Source of the DNA: Psococerastis gibbosa
Taxonomy: Eukaryota > Arthropoda > Insecta > Psocodea > Psocidae
Assembly: GCA_963971405.1 (NCBI GenBank)
Contig: OZ020491.1
Coordinates: forward strand, 10,968,855-11,032,854
Length of the DNA: 64,000 nt
Direction of reading: 5' to 3'
This document shows positions 21,101 to 31,530 of the stretch, piece by piece; the stretch's first letter is position 1; each line of letters starts with the position of its first letter. The translations under genes were made by a program, and so were the position numbers. The notes beneath the pieces are model-generated. The model was given only the letters and a program-made list of their open reading frames with translations, searched no databases and had not been told where the DNA came from.

Positions 21101-23632
21101 TTTCTCGAGTCGCTGCTAAACACGTGTCAGCAGTGGTACCAGGAGAGGGACCGTGTGCTTCGATCGGCTGGTGCCACGAAAGTCCCTGCTTTTATGGCTT
21201 TTCTCAACGAAATGTATTGCCAGGTAGGTCTTAGTTTTGGGTGGCTTGTATGGCGTTAATTCTGATTTGACGTTATGTCGTTATTTATAAAAACCTTACA
21301 ACAGGAATATTGCGTGGGGATTGTGTGCGAGGCAAACATTCTTATTTCTCAAATATTTTGTAACTATTTGTCACAAGTTTTAATTGATTCCTCGTTTCAT
21401 AGCCGCAAATATTTTGAAATGGTCTCAACAAATTGTACTGCCGGGTAGGTCTTAGTTTTGACTGATTTTACGTTGTGTCGTTAATTATAAAGACTTACAT
21501 TAGGAATAGTGCATTGAGAAAACAAGCGTTCGTAGTAAATTTGCGATATTGCTCATGTAATAGTATTACAAAACACGATAAATATGGTAAAGGTGTTTTA
21601 AACAGTTTCGAATAGTCGAAAGTCAGTCGGGCAAATAGTCTGCTTTTTTAGAAATCTTGTATATTTTTTGAATATTAATACAATACAATATATATTTCCT
21701 TTAAATTATACAATACATGTAAAGTATAAGATAAAATGGTCAGAGTATCGTCAAAATCAGGTAGTTCTGCCATTGTCATTGTGCTAGTGCCTCAGTGACA
21801 GTGTAGAAAGCTTTCTCTTAGAGATGGTTTCTAAGCAATTTAGGGAAGTTAGAAGCATTTCTCGCCGCTCTCAGTTCAATCGGGAGTTTTCTAAGGTAGG
21901 CGAAACCTTGTAGTATAGGATCCAGTCGCTCACACTTGGCTGTGCGTGGCGCTGGCCTTACAAGGTCTCCCCGTTGTCTCGTGTTGTAGGTGTGAGTGTC
22001 CCCGTTAAATAAATAAATAACCAACTTAATTTAATTAAGTTATTATAAAAACTTAGAAGTTATTTCATACTCATAGGATGTTGGAAATTGTAAGGTGAGT
22101 TACGGTATGTGTGAAAAAGTACATTATTATTAGGCGGGGATTCCACAGACCTGCTAGTGCTAAATACAAATACGGTGACGTGGTAACAGACATTCAAGAC
22201 TTGGCGGGGTTTCCTACGACCTCGCATTGCAGAATGCAAATGACATTGACGGAAATGTTTGTTTTACTCTATGCCATAGTTAAAATTGATCAATGATCAT
22301 AGAGTAAAATCACAAGCAAACTAAAATTAAAAAATGGTGTCATGGGATATGTTAAGTACAAACATTTTAATAGATTTCTATAAAAAGAAAAATTCAAATT
22401 TCCGTCAATGTCATTTGCATTCTGCAATGCGAGGTCGGTGGAAACTCCGCCTAAGTCTTGAATGTCTGTTACCACGTCACCGTATTTGTATTTAGCACTA
22501 GCAGGTCTGTGGAATCCCCACGTTAACGTCTGTTTCCTTTAGCTGAAGCGACGGCAACTGCAATTGAAGACACATCAAGAAGGTGTGCCTCCCGGGCTAG
22601 TTCTCCTCACACTTCTATGCAAGTGCTGTTTGGACTGCTTGCGACCTCCTTCCGTCTCTTCGCTTTCTGAGGTAAGGTCGATTATTATTATTGAAGTTTC
22701 TAAGATCCACTGGAACCTTAATACTCCAGGGAAAAAGGGTGCATTTGGAGTACTTCTCTTTCGCTGGTGAGTTTGACCACGTTGTTATGCTGGAAAATTC
22801 CAGAGTTAATAAATATAATGCAACCAACGATAAAAAATTAACTTGTCCCAACAACCTTTCGGGTGAAAGTATGAGCACATACCACGACTCTATATGTACT
22901 GATGCTTCTTTTCCTGAAGCAACTGGCTGACTATTCATGTTTTAGCCTGTTAAGGCGGGGATTCCACCGACCAGCTAGGGCTAAATACAAAAACGGTGAC
23001 GTGGTAGCAGACATTCAGGACTTAGGCGGAGTTTCCACCGACCTCGCATTGCAGAATGCAAATGACATTGACGGAAATGTTTGTTTTCCTCTATACCATA
23101 GTTAAAATTGATCAATGATCATACAGTAAAATCACAAACAAACAAACTAAAATTAAAAAATGGCTTCATGGGATATGTTAAGTACAGACATTTTAATCGA
23201 TTTCTATAAAAAGAAAAATTCAAATTTCCGTCAATGTCATTTGCATTTTGCAATGCGAGATCGGTGGAAACCCCGCCTAAGTCTTGAATGTCTGCTACCA
23301 CGTCACCGTTTTTGTATTTAGCCCTAGCCGGTCGGTGGAATCGGCGCCTAAAAAAATATTCAATATACACTGTGTGTCCACGTAATTAATATTCTTGGTA
23401 ATTACAGATGGAGAGCCTGTTCTTCGTCCTTACAGCGATTGGCAGAGACCTGGAGCAGGAAATTCCCTCGCAGCTGGAAGCTCTGCTGCAGGGAGTGCGG
23501 GACGCCTTCCTAACCGCCAGCACGCTGCCGGCCATCAGGAAGACTCTTCTGCAGCTCATTGAGCTCAGCGCTGCCAAGTGGCAGCTCCCCGCACCAGCTG
23601 TCATGTACTACTACCCGGGCACGTGTAAATAA
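15055..23632 (+). CDS. CTIF/MIF4GD-like MIF4G-domain protein (complete, 7 coding exons)
   Basis: Exons 15055-15165, 16904-17070, 18073-18308, 18706-18861, 20964-21223, 22543-22671 and 23408-23632 sum to 1284 bases, giving 427 residues plus stop; every junction keeps phase. The start ATG has an in-frame stop just upstream (TAA 15034-15036). Residues about 1-205 are disordered, Ser/Gln/Pro-rich, with RERSFVRPP and [19 protein letters not shown]. Residues about 206-427 form an all-helical MIF4G domain: [51 protein letters not shown], then [20 protein letters not shown] at the very end. Ending on the last MIF4G helix matches CTIF and MIF4GD (SLIP1) and argues against PAIP1 or eIF4G. Relatives bind cap or stem-loop binding proteins and recruit the translation machinery in the cytoplasm. 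Introns are loaded with MITEs, two of which end about 20 bp before an exon. Exact orthology is uncertain. Confidence 0.87.
15610..15822 (+). repeat. repeat D fragment and unassigned sequence
   Basis: 15610-15700 carries CCAATGGATTTTCAAACATT and TTGATATTGTTCCCG, matching repeat D. The rest of this part of intron 1 is unassigned. Confidence 0.4.
15823..16042 (+). repeat. SINE-A copy in MIF4G intron 1
   Basis: Full head (GACCTGTAGAGTAGTGGTAC), box B (GGTTGTTGGTTCGAGTCC), body and end, finishing in an ATTT-rich tail. The K element starts directly at this tail. Confidence 0.85.
16043..16884 (+). mobile_element. K-family element abutting MIF4G exon 2
   Basis: Complete copy, GCTTTCCAATTTTTACGTAG to CTCGGACCGGTTCTT, with a C homopolymer near 16750. 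Its right end is 19 bases before the first base of coding exon 2. Confidence 0.8.
16904..17070 (+). CDS. MIF4G gene coding exon 2
   Basis: Acceptor GTTCTTGTTGTAG|ATTCTTCAT, donor TTCTCG|GTAAGT; 167 bases, phase 0 in and phase 2 out. Encodes [15 protein letters not shown] and [19 protein letters not shown]. The donor runs directly into an (AGT)n microsatellite (17074-17095). Confidence 0.8.
17071..18072. repeat. MIF4G intron 2: microsatellite and dispersed repeats
   Basis: (AGT)n to about 17095. About 17180-17275 shares GACCTCCTGATTATAGTGG with 9.67 kb, and 17455-17575 is repeat E reversed. The rest is unassigned. Confidence 0.5.
18073..18308 (+). CDS. MIF4G gene coding exon 3
   Basis: Acceptor ATCTTTTGCAG|TTCAAGTGG, donor TTCCAAG|GTAAGC; 236 bases. 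Joins with exon 2 to give [20 protein letters not shown]. Low-complexity linker rich in Gln, Ser and Pro. Confidence 0.82.
18706..18861 (+). CDS. MIF4G gene coding exon 4
   Basis: Acceptor TATATTTCAG|ACAAAAATTC, donor GCGAAAGAAG|GTATGC; 156 bases. Encodes the linker [19 protein letters not shown] and the first MIF4G helix, [18 protein letters not shown]. Confidence 0.87.
19395..19608 (-). repeat. SINE-A copy, reversed
   Basis: On the plus strand it runs from TTGTTCTATTACTAAGCCAA through GCCCGGGACCGCCTGC to GTACCACTGCTCTACATG. Confidence 0.82.
19680..19940 (-). repeat. inverted partner of repeat 8445-8700
   Basis: Reverse complement match across about 255 bp, including CATTTTGTAGATGGCAGCAC and CTGGACCTTATT on the opposite strand. 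Confidence 0.7.
20358..20529. mobile_element. short MITE with about 30-bp inverted termini
   Basis: CAGCCTGATCGAGGCGGCGA at the left is mirrored by CGCCTCGATCAGGCTG at the right, continuing through TTATAATACCGG/CCGGTATTATAA. 172 bp, non-coding. Only one copy is seen here; superfamily unknown. Confidence 0.65.
20964..21223 (+). CDS. MIF4G gene coding exon 5 (core of domain)
   Basis: Acceptor TTGTTTCAG|ACCCGAAC, donor TATTGCCAG|GTAGGT; 260 bases. Encodes [34 protein letters not shown] and [12 protein letters not shown], the clearest MIF4G helices. GC-rich compared with its surroundings. Confidence 0.9.
21224..22132. other. MIF4G intron 5, unassigned part
   Basis: No exon seen. A partial internal repeat of the exon 5 donor region occurs near 21430-21500 (TGCCGGGTAGGTCTTAGTTT against TGCCAGGTAGGTCTTAGTTT at 21218), suggesting a local duplication. 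Confidence 0.5.
22133..22522. mobile_element. H-family MITE abutting MIF4G exon 6
   Basis: 390 bp, flanked by TTA at 22130-22132 and 22523-22525. Termini GGCGGGGATTCCACAGACCT and AGGTCTGTGGAATCCCCACG. Its right end is 20 bases before exon 6. Confidence 0.87.
22543..22671 (+). CDS. MIF4G gene coding exon 6
   Basis: Acceptor TGTTTCCTTTAG|CTGAAGCG, donor TCTGAG|GTAAGG; 129 bases, phase 0 both sides. Encodes [20 protein letters not shown] and [14 protein letters not shown]. Confidence 0.85.
22850..22900 (-). repeat. SINE-A head fragment, reversed
   Basis: CAACAACCTTTCGGGTGAAA followed by TACCACGACTCTATATGT is the reversed head of SINE-A; the body is absent. Confidence 0.55.
22954..23348. mobile_element. 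H-family MITE in MIF4G intron 6
   Basis: 395 bp, flanked by TAA on both sides (22951-22953 and 23349-23351). Termini GGCGGGGATTCCACCGACC and GGTCGGTGGAATCGGCGCC. Confidence 0.87.
23408..23632 (+). CDS. MIF4G gene coding exon 7 (last)
   Basis: Acceptor TTGGTAATTACAG|ATGGAGAGC, phase 0, ending TGTAAATAA. Encodes [20 protein letters not shown] and the family-typical end [20 protein letters not shown] plus PGTCK. Confidence 0.9.
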   Translation: MESLFFVLTAIGRDLEQEIPSQLEALLQGVRDAFLTASTLPAIRKTLLQLIELSAAKWQLPAPAVMYYYPGTCK

Positions 23633-24816
23633 CTGCCCATTGTGTACACAATTGGTGAAGGACGCCATTAATGTTATTTTGCTGCTGACACGTCAATAAT
23701 TTGCTTAGTTTAGTTTCCAAGCAGTTGAAATCTCCGAATGAATTTGAAAATTAGTTTGAATAATGTGATGTATGCAGTACTATAGGGGCATTGTGTTTTG
23801 CTCAGCCCTGACAGTGTTACCACCGTGTAGGTTGTGGATTACTTGGATTTCTTCTTCTACGGTATCTTTCTCACCAATTTCTGTTCCTAACTCTCATTGC
23901 GAGGTGTTGGATGACCTCTAGCGTGATCATTTAGAGTTATTTCCTCCCCTTTTCATATATTTCTCTCTTTCAAGTCTTCGATATTTTTTTTGATTTACGT
24001 CATTTTTGGCTCAATTGCATTCTCCGGTATTTTCAGTACCGTAATTGTATGACTGGTTAAGTGCTCTACTAAGGTATCTACAAATGTATTTCCTTTAAGT
24101 CTAGGTAATGTACTGCATGTCTTCGGTTTCCCTCTATCCCCCAGTCAAGCACTAAAAATTTAATTGTTGACTATTGCTTGCTTTCTGTAACTTTCTTAAA
24201 ATTTAACAATATTTGGTATGGAATGGCTGTGTTCGTTGTTAGTTGCTTTGCTTAAGATATTATCATTAGAAAAAACTAAGTATGAGACATTATATTGTAG
24301 CTTTACAGTAAAGGCCATGTTAACCCCAAATATAAGATCGGAGTCTCAATTAAATATGTTAGAAGTAAAAAATAGCGGATCCAAAAGTAAGCGATGTGAC
24401 GATTTAGTTGAAATGTGATGTAGGGCACTTGGTTAGGTTATTTTCGCTTGTATTGCTCGATAATTTTGCGTTCTGGTCAAGCATGGTTTGTTTTTTGAGC
24501 GCTATGGTAACCTGCTTTGTACGCTGTTTTATCATAAGACAAAAGGAAACAAATGATTTACTGGAGACATGATCTTATATTTTATATTTACATACTTTGT
24601 TCGTTGGGATTGATGTATTAAAACAAGCTAGGCCTATCTATGCAAAGTTATTTTCAAGTTTAGTCGATGTGCCTGATGTAACATAACTAATGCTCATCAC
24701 CATTAACGTAAGTCTGAAATCGTCCCTAGTTGTAATCATTCATATTATTAACTTGAACATACTAATAGTATTATCATACTAACTTAAAATAATGAGGAAT
24801 TCGTTAATGTGCCTTA
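23633..24816. other. gene-free, probably 3' UTR and flank of the MIF4G gene
   Basis: No AATAAA lies close to the stop and no repeat is recognised. Confidence 0.4.
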
Positions 24817-25200
24817 GGTGCCCATTCCATTGACCGGCTAGGGCTATTTCCAACAACGGTGACGTGGTAGCAGACATTGAAGACTTAGGTGGCGTTTCCA
24901 CCCACCTCGCATTGGAGAATTGACGGAAATTATTATTTCCCTCTATGCCATAGTTAAAATTGATCAATGATCATACAGTAAAATCACAAACAAAAAAACT
25001 AAAATTAAAAAATGGCGTCATGGGATATGTTAAGTACAAACATTTTAATAGATTTCTATAAAGAGAAAAATTCTAATTTCCGTCAATGTCATTTGCATTC
25101 TGCAATGCGAGATCGGTGGAAACGCCACCTAAGTCTTGAATGTCTGCTACCACGTCACCGTTTTTGTATTTAGCCCTAGCCGGTCAATGGAATAGGCGCC
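24817..25200. mobile_element. H-family MITE
   Basis: 384 bp, flanked by TTA on both sides (24814-24816 and 25201-25203). Arms start GGTGCCCATTCCATTGACCG and end CGGTCAATGGAATAGGCGCC. Confidence 0.88.
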
Positions 25201-25973
25201 TTACCAATGAGTTTCATAAACTGTTATTTGGTTAAGATATTTTGTTCTGTCTAACAGAAAATAATAATTGTTACCCCTAACTTTCAGCGATAAATTTTTG
25301 CTGTCTTGTATTATAGTCATGAGAATCTGCGTGCCAAAAGGAATTAATACCAAAGGGAAGACTGCTGAAAACTTTTGTTTATATAACTGAGAATTATGGA
25401 GACGCAGTCATGTCAGTCAATTATTAAGATTCCTATCCTTTCAGTGCCTTATTATTAACACTAGGCTAGCATCTAATAATTTATCTTAATAATATTTACC
25501 ATAATATATGCAGATTTGCGTAGTATTTCTTCGTAAAACTACTTACTTGTTTTGAAAAGTACCATGTTGATACGGGACTGTTAGGTTACATGCTCATGAC
25601 TTTTGCATAATGGAAATGTTCTAATAATACCTGTATTTTCATTAAGTAATGTCTTGTGACCCAATATTTGAATTGTTGAAGGGGTGGCCAAACTTTGCTC
25701 TACGTATATTTACGAACAGCCTCTCACCATTTGAATTGGGCCAATCACTGAGCATGTAACGTAACCCTATCCTATTTAAAGGATAGAATAAATTAATGTA
25801 ATAAGGAAAAGTGATGTACTAATGTTAAATATACTCATAGGAAAATTAAAGGGAAGCAACCATAAATTCGTTTCAAAATAGCAAACATTATTTTACTCTT
25901 CAGCTATTGGATACAAATTAATTTCCCTTTGGCTTTCCTTTGAGCCTACTGTTTTAGTTAGTCCATAGCTTTA
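25201..25973. other. gene-free stretch
   Basis: Unassigned AT-rich DNA between two H-family MITEs. Confidence 0.4.
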
Positions 25974-26353
25974 GGTACCCATTCCATTGACCGGCTAGGG
26001 CTATTTCCAAAAACGGTGACGTGGTAGCAGACATTCAAGACTTAGGTGGCGTTTCCACCGACCTCGCATTGCAGAATTGACGGAAATGTTTATTTTCCTC
26101 TATGCCATAGTTAAAATTGATCAATGATCATACAGTAAAATCACAAACAAACTAAAATTAAAAAATGGCGTCATAGGATATGTTAAGTACAAACATTTTA
26201 ATAGATTTCTATAAAAAGAAAAATTCTAATTTCCGTCAATGTCATTTGCATTCTGCAATGCGAGATCGGTGGAAACGCAACCTAAGTCTTGAATGTCTGC
26301 TACCACGTCACTGTTTTTGGAAATAGCCCTAGCCGGTCAATGGAATGGGCGCC
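25974..26353. mobile_element. H-family MITE
   Basis: 380 bp. Left flank TTA, right flank TAA (one change). Very close in sequence to the copies at 24817 and 26523. Confidence 0.86.
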
Positions 26354-26490
26354 TAAGATGAAAATGTTTCATTTCGCTTTGAAGAGATGGGTAATAACTA
26401 AAAATCTGTCTGCTTCTCTATGTTACTTTGAGAATCTATGGTAGAGAGAGATCTTGTTGAAATTGGCATAATTGAGCAGTTACTTTTTAC

Positions 26491-26939
26491 ATCCGGTGTG
26501 GCCACAACTGTATATTATTTATGGCGGCCATTCCATTGACCGGCTAGGGCTATTTCCAAAAACGGTGACGTGGTAGCAGACATTCAAGACTTAGGTAGCG
26601 TTTCCACCAACCTCGCATTGCAGATTGCAAATGACATTGACGGAAATGTTTGTTTTTCTTTTTATAGAAATCTATTAAAATGTTTGTAATTAACATATCC
26701 CATGAAGCCATTTTTTAATTTTAGTTTGTTTGTTTGTAATTTTACTGTATGATCATTGATCAATTTTAACCATGGCATAGAGGAAAATAAACATTTCCGT
26801 CAATTCTGCAATGCGAGGTCGGTGGAAACGCCACCTAAGTCTTGAATGTCTGCTACCACGTCACCGTTTTTGGAAATAGCCCTAGCCGGTCAATGGAATG
26901 GGCACCTATCCGGTGTGGCCACAACTGTATATTATTTAT
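26491..26939. mobile_element. H-family MITE flanked by a 32-bp direct repeat
   Basis: The element is 26523-26906. The 32 bases at 26491-26522 (starting ATCCGGTGTGGCCACAACTG) recur exactly at 26908-26939, so the flank is duplicated far beyond the usual three bases; TAT also flanks the element itself. Confidence 0.85.
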
Positions 26940-27875
26940 GTAATCGGCTACACTATAGTTCTATAAAGGTGAGGAGGGACATACGAGATTTTTTTCAATT
27001 CCTGGTGCTCGTTGAAATGTGCAATAACTATCCAAAAAACTACCAAATTATTTATTGGGTACAAAAGTAAAAGATTTTCTGTGATAAAACAAAAACAAAT
27101 TCTACCGTGGCTGCCCTCTGACTGGTCCAAGTTCGACGGGCCTGGTGGCACCATAAATTCAAAGAAAAAAAGGGAATGTTCCATCTTCCTATATAGAACA
27201 ATAGGCCACACCTTTATGAAAATGAATTCAGCTGTGCCGTGGTGGCAGTGTAACTGTAAATGTTAAAAGTGTTATAGATTCTTCGCCCCTTAACCTCTTT
27301 TTAAGGGCATACAAATCTAAATACGGTCATTGGGGTACGGTCCACGAGAACTAGCAATGAGACTAAAAGTGGTGAATTTTCAGCTTAGCATAAAGGCCAG
27401 AATTTTGTATCTCTTCGTTGGCGCTGTAGTGGACCGAACAACAATTTTCCGTTTTCAGATCATGCTTCTTTAATATTTATTCGTGCCATTTACTAATTTA
27501 ATTGGGTAAATGACATAAAAATTAAATATTTGCGTTATAGTATTATGCCACTTTAGTGACCATTTAGTATAGATTACATTTTTTGTAGGCAGCTAGAAAA
27601 TCATGTTTAGTTGTTGCATTTGACTCTTTTTCATAGTTAGGCTTCTGTTGCTAACTTTAAATTATTTTTTAATTTGTAACCATGTCTTGTCTACTGCACT
27701 GGCTAGGTAGGCTATAGACGTTCTAATGATGCATTGTATTTTTGTATTGGGACATAATAGCCTACAATATTAATGACTTACAGAATCTAGTCTATTTAAA
27801 ATCGTAAATAAAAAAATATATTCATAGTCGACGTTGTTTCTTCTTAAAACTTGTAACTTCATGCTATAACTTTTT
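26940..27875. other. gene-free stretch
   Basis: No supported gene. Short open frames around 26950-27260 overlap on both strands and look like chance. Confidence 0.4.
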
Positions 27876-29110
27876 GCTTTCCAATTTATACGTAGTAGGC
27901 TATAAGGAAAGCTTTGTGACGGTCGAAATTTTCGGTTCCGAGATTTCAACGGAATTACACGTTTTGAGGTCCCAGGAACCCAAAAATGTGTTTTTTACGA
28001 AATGTCTGTCTGTCGCTCTGTCTGTCTGTTCATCGATTTCCGGGCGAACTACTCGGTCGATTGTGATGAAATTGGGCATGTTGGTTCACAAAAATCATAC
28101 CTCGGGATTTTTATTTTTATTTTGGGCTAACTCAATTTGGGGGGGTTTTATTCTCAAACACTCCAAAAAAAACGTCTAAAAAAATTATTTATCAAAAACG
28201 GCTCCAACGATTTCTTTTAAATTCACATATCGCTCATGCACGAGAAAAGTGACACATTTCAAAAAATTGCAAAATTGAGTTATTTATACAAAAATGTCGA
28301 GGAAAATATAGCGAATTTTATGAATGTAGTGTCACATATCTAGTTTAATTTGTTTCCATAAGATTGCGTTTTGTCACTGATCCATTGTCAAGTTTGACTA
28401 CTTCGGGTTTGGCAATACTGACATAATTCGGAATGTGCTCCAGGCGTTGACGTGGTAATTACACTTCTCTTTCAAGTAAACCGTCACATCTCAAAAGTAT
28501 TAAGTGCCTCGATAGTACTACAAGTAAAAACTAAAAAATGGTCAGATCTAAAATTTGAATTATCTCAAAAGTCAATATTTAGAAATGTGTCACTTTTCTC
28601 GTGCATGAGCGATATACTGTAGTCGTTTTTAATGTTAATAAAATGCGGGGGGTCGCTTGCCCCTTGATAGTTTGCTTCTGGGGGTAAAAAAATAAAAATA
28701 ACTAAATTTTAATGAAAAACGACTAAAAAATATTTTTCTGCGAAACCTTTCGATCGATGATTTCTACCTTCAGGCATGTTTTAGGTGTTAAATTGAGTAA
28801 CGAAATTGGACGAGTTGCTTTCCCAAAAAACTATTTGGTTTTATGGAAAAAAAGTTTTTTTGAAAAAATGATAGAAAATTCACGCTCAATTGCATTGCGT
28901 GCCCTGCCATTATTGCTGTGTGGAAATGTGTTGGTCTGGCCTATCTAGAATTTACCTCACCTCCAGTGACGTCAGGTGGACAACCCCCCCCCCCCCCCCT
29001 CCCCGAGACATCCGAAATTTAACCATAGGAAAATTATTTACCATGAAATTACTCATTTTCTCTATCTACTAATTGATAAATTGGAAAGCATGTTCGAGTA
29101 AACTCGGACC
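27876..29110 (+). mobile_element. K-family element with a nested TA-type element
   Basis: K copy from GCTTTCCAATTTATACGTAG to AACTCGGACC, split by a second element at 28230-28612. Contains two separated (TCTG)n tracts and poly-C near 28984. Confidence 0.8.
28230..28612. mobile_element. nested MITE, 31-bp perfect inverted termini, TA target
   Basis: Starts TCGCTCATGCACGAGAAAAG and ends with its inverse CTTTTCTCGTGCATGAGCGA; the inverse match runs 31 bases without mismatch. TA flanks both ends (28228-28229 and 28613-28614), and the uninterrupted K copies show the original site. This suggests a Tc1/mariner-type non-autonomous element. 383 bp, non-coding. Confidence 0.85.
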
Positions 29111-30585
29111 CTGCATGGAATATTAAAAATAAACACACCACGTTGCGTAGCTAATGTTTAAAAACTGTTTCCGGCTCTGGCTACCTGATCAGGTGTAGGG
29201 TGACTTCATGCAAGCGCAGACCTTCGTCTTTTGTTTATTTTATAATGACCGGTGGACAAAGGCAAATTCTACGCAGCAGATCTGCTGGGAGAACTGTCTG
29301 CATACATTGGGGCAGATGGGCTGGGGCACATCAGCCTTTGAGCTTCTGACGTCTTTTCCCATTACAGCCATAGGGCTTGTTTGGTGCAAAACTACATAGT
29401 TTACTTCAGAAGATTTCTATGACCTGGCGTGTCCAGGGGGAACCCGTGCGGTCGACTTTTCGCATCGGCTTCACCCCAGCGTCAACAATTTAAAGTGTGC
29501 CCTTTTCTTATTTTGTTTAGGGTTGTCTAATTATGTAGATTGAAAGTGTGGTTTTCTGAGCTAAGGTGTTTTGCGAATGCGCTGTTTGGGGCCCCTATAC
29601 CGGCTATGTGTTCTTTTACCCTGATTTGGGAGTTCTTACCGGTTTGGCCTATGTAAAATGCGTCTCAATCGTTACAACTTTTAATCCACATAACTGGCCC
29701 AAAACAAAATAAGATAAGGTAACACTTTAAATTTTTTCGAAGTTGTAGAGCTTAAAAGAAGCTTTAAACAATAAGGAAAACATAGTGAACGGCATATTAT
29801 ACATACTGTACATAATCATCCCCTCATAGAATTAAACAGCTAGTTAGGAATATGTAACCAGCCTTGCCCCCTCACCCTTTAAAACACTAAATTATTTATT
29901 TGTTCATGGTTGTGTATCTTAGACGAAAATAATTAATTTCTCGTTCTGTCATATTCGCAAAGATATGAAAGTAGTCAGATAAAAAAAAATTAAGCATTCT
30001 CCTTAAGCTGTCATGTCCCCTAATAATTTACTACTTATCTATAAAATCGCTTAATGCACTTCGTCGGTGTTTTGTTTAAGTAATAATATTTAGGGTAAGA
30101 AAATATAAATTTTGTTTAGAAATTTTTTATCTGACCACGTTCATGTCTTAGCGGCAGTGGAATAATGAATGAATGAATGATCGGGAAATTTCGTTAAAAA
30201 TACACGACCATTCCTTGCTTACAAAATATTTTGAAATCTTTACAATGCGAAATGATAATATTCAGTAATTTTATATTGAGACACCAGTATCCAATTAAAA
30301 TCAGGCCCCTCCAAATTTATACAAAAAATAAACACACATTCGATACATCATAATTTTAAAATTTCACTATAGTCTTAATGGAGTTGACTTAGTACAAATA
30401 AAACATCGTGTATATGACAGTTTATCACATTAAATTATAACCTACATGGAGTTTTTTTAAACAGTAAAGTAAAACTTAATATTGCCACAAGGAGCCATTA
30501 TACATAACATTACATTATCTAGTCTCTCGAGGCACGAGCTTCACAAGATAATTTAAACCAAGAAATGAAATTTTTAGACTTATTA
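29111..30585. other. gene-free stretch
   Basis: AT-rich, with no exon or named repeat recognised. Confidence 0.45.
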
Positions 30586-30893
30586 GGCGCGGTTTCCACC
30601 GACCTGTAAGTGCAAAATACACATACGGTGACGTGGTAACAGACATTCAAGAAAAATGTTTGTACTTAACATATCCCATGATGCCATTTTTTAATTTCAG
30701 TTTGTTTGTTTGTGATTTTACTCTATGATCATTGATCAATTTTAACTATGGCATAGAGTAAAACAAAAATTTCCGTCAATGTCATTTGCATTCTGCAATG
30801 AGAGGTCGGTGGAAACCCCGCCTTTATTAATGATATCTGCTACCACGTCACCGTATGTGTATTTTGCACTTAGAGGTCGGTGGAAACCGCGCC
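30586..30893. mobile_element. H-family MITE, internally deleted
   Basis: 308 bp, flanked by TTA (30583-30585 and 30894-30896). Termini GGCGCGGTTTCCACCGACCT and AGGTCGGTGGAAACCGCGCC. The inner motif is missing from the left arm only. Confidence 0.85.
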
Positions 30894-31060
30894 TTATTAA
30901 CTAACTATAAAACTACAAGTAGTTTTAGAAAAATGTTTGAAAACAAGAATGGAATGCACAGTTTTAAAATCCACCTTTCATAAGAGTTAATCGAATATCA
31001 ATTATTAACATTTTTATTCAATTAGATGTTCTATCTCCTAACAGCTTTTTTTTATACAGT

Positions 31061-31530
31061 CAACAGCCCTACTGTGCTGTATTCAGATTATCTTAACAGT
31101 TAACACCGGTGTTTATTAATTTATTTAATACCAGTGTTAAAATCAAATGATTGGGTTAAAGACAATGTGTATAAGTGCTGTCAGGCTGATATCAAGAAAA
31201 ACGCAGTTGAAGTTTGATGGTCTGTAACCTTTTAACTACATTTTCCACCCCTTACAGCTACGCCTGATGGAGATATACCATTTCGCTGCTCACATAGATT
31301 TATTCTCGGAGAAGCAATTATCTCAAAAAATGTCACTTGTACACATTGGCTTCTAACCCATTCAAATAACGTTTATCCTATCATTCCCTATCAATGCATA
31401 ACAATATCTGATAAGTTAAATGCTTCTAATTGTCACGTGACACCTTGAGGGTTTATAGCGAATAATATGATCAATCCTATTCCCGGTGTTAAGTTAATCT
31501 GAAAACAGCATAGTAGGGCTGCTGTAGTTG
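31061..31530. mobile_element. TIR element, about 470 bp
   Basis: Left end CAACAGCCCTACTGTGCTGT then TTCAGATTA; right end TAATCTGAAAACAGCATAGT then AGGGCTGCTGTAGTTG. These are imperfect inverses over about 35 bases. Non-coding; superfamily not determined. Confidence 0.6.

Noticed and set aside
27874-28179. Frame with repeated CLSV residues, seen also at 53430, 55854 and 62311
   Set aside because: Produced by the (TCTG)n tract inside K-family elements; frames are not conserved between copies.
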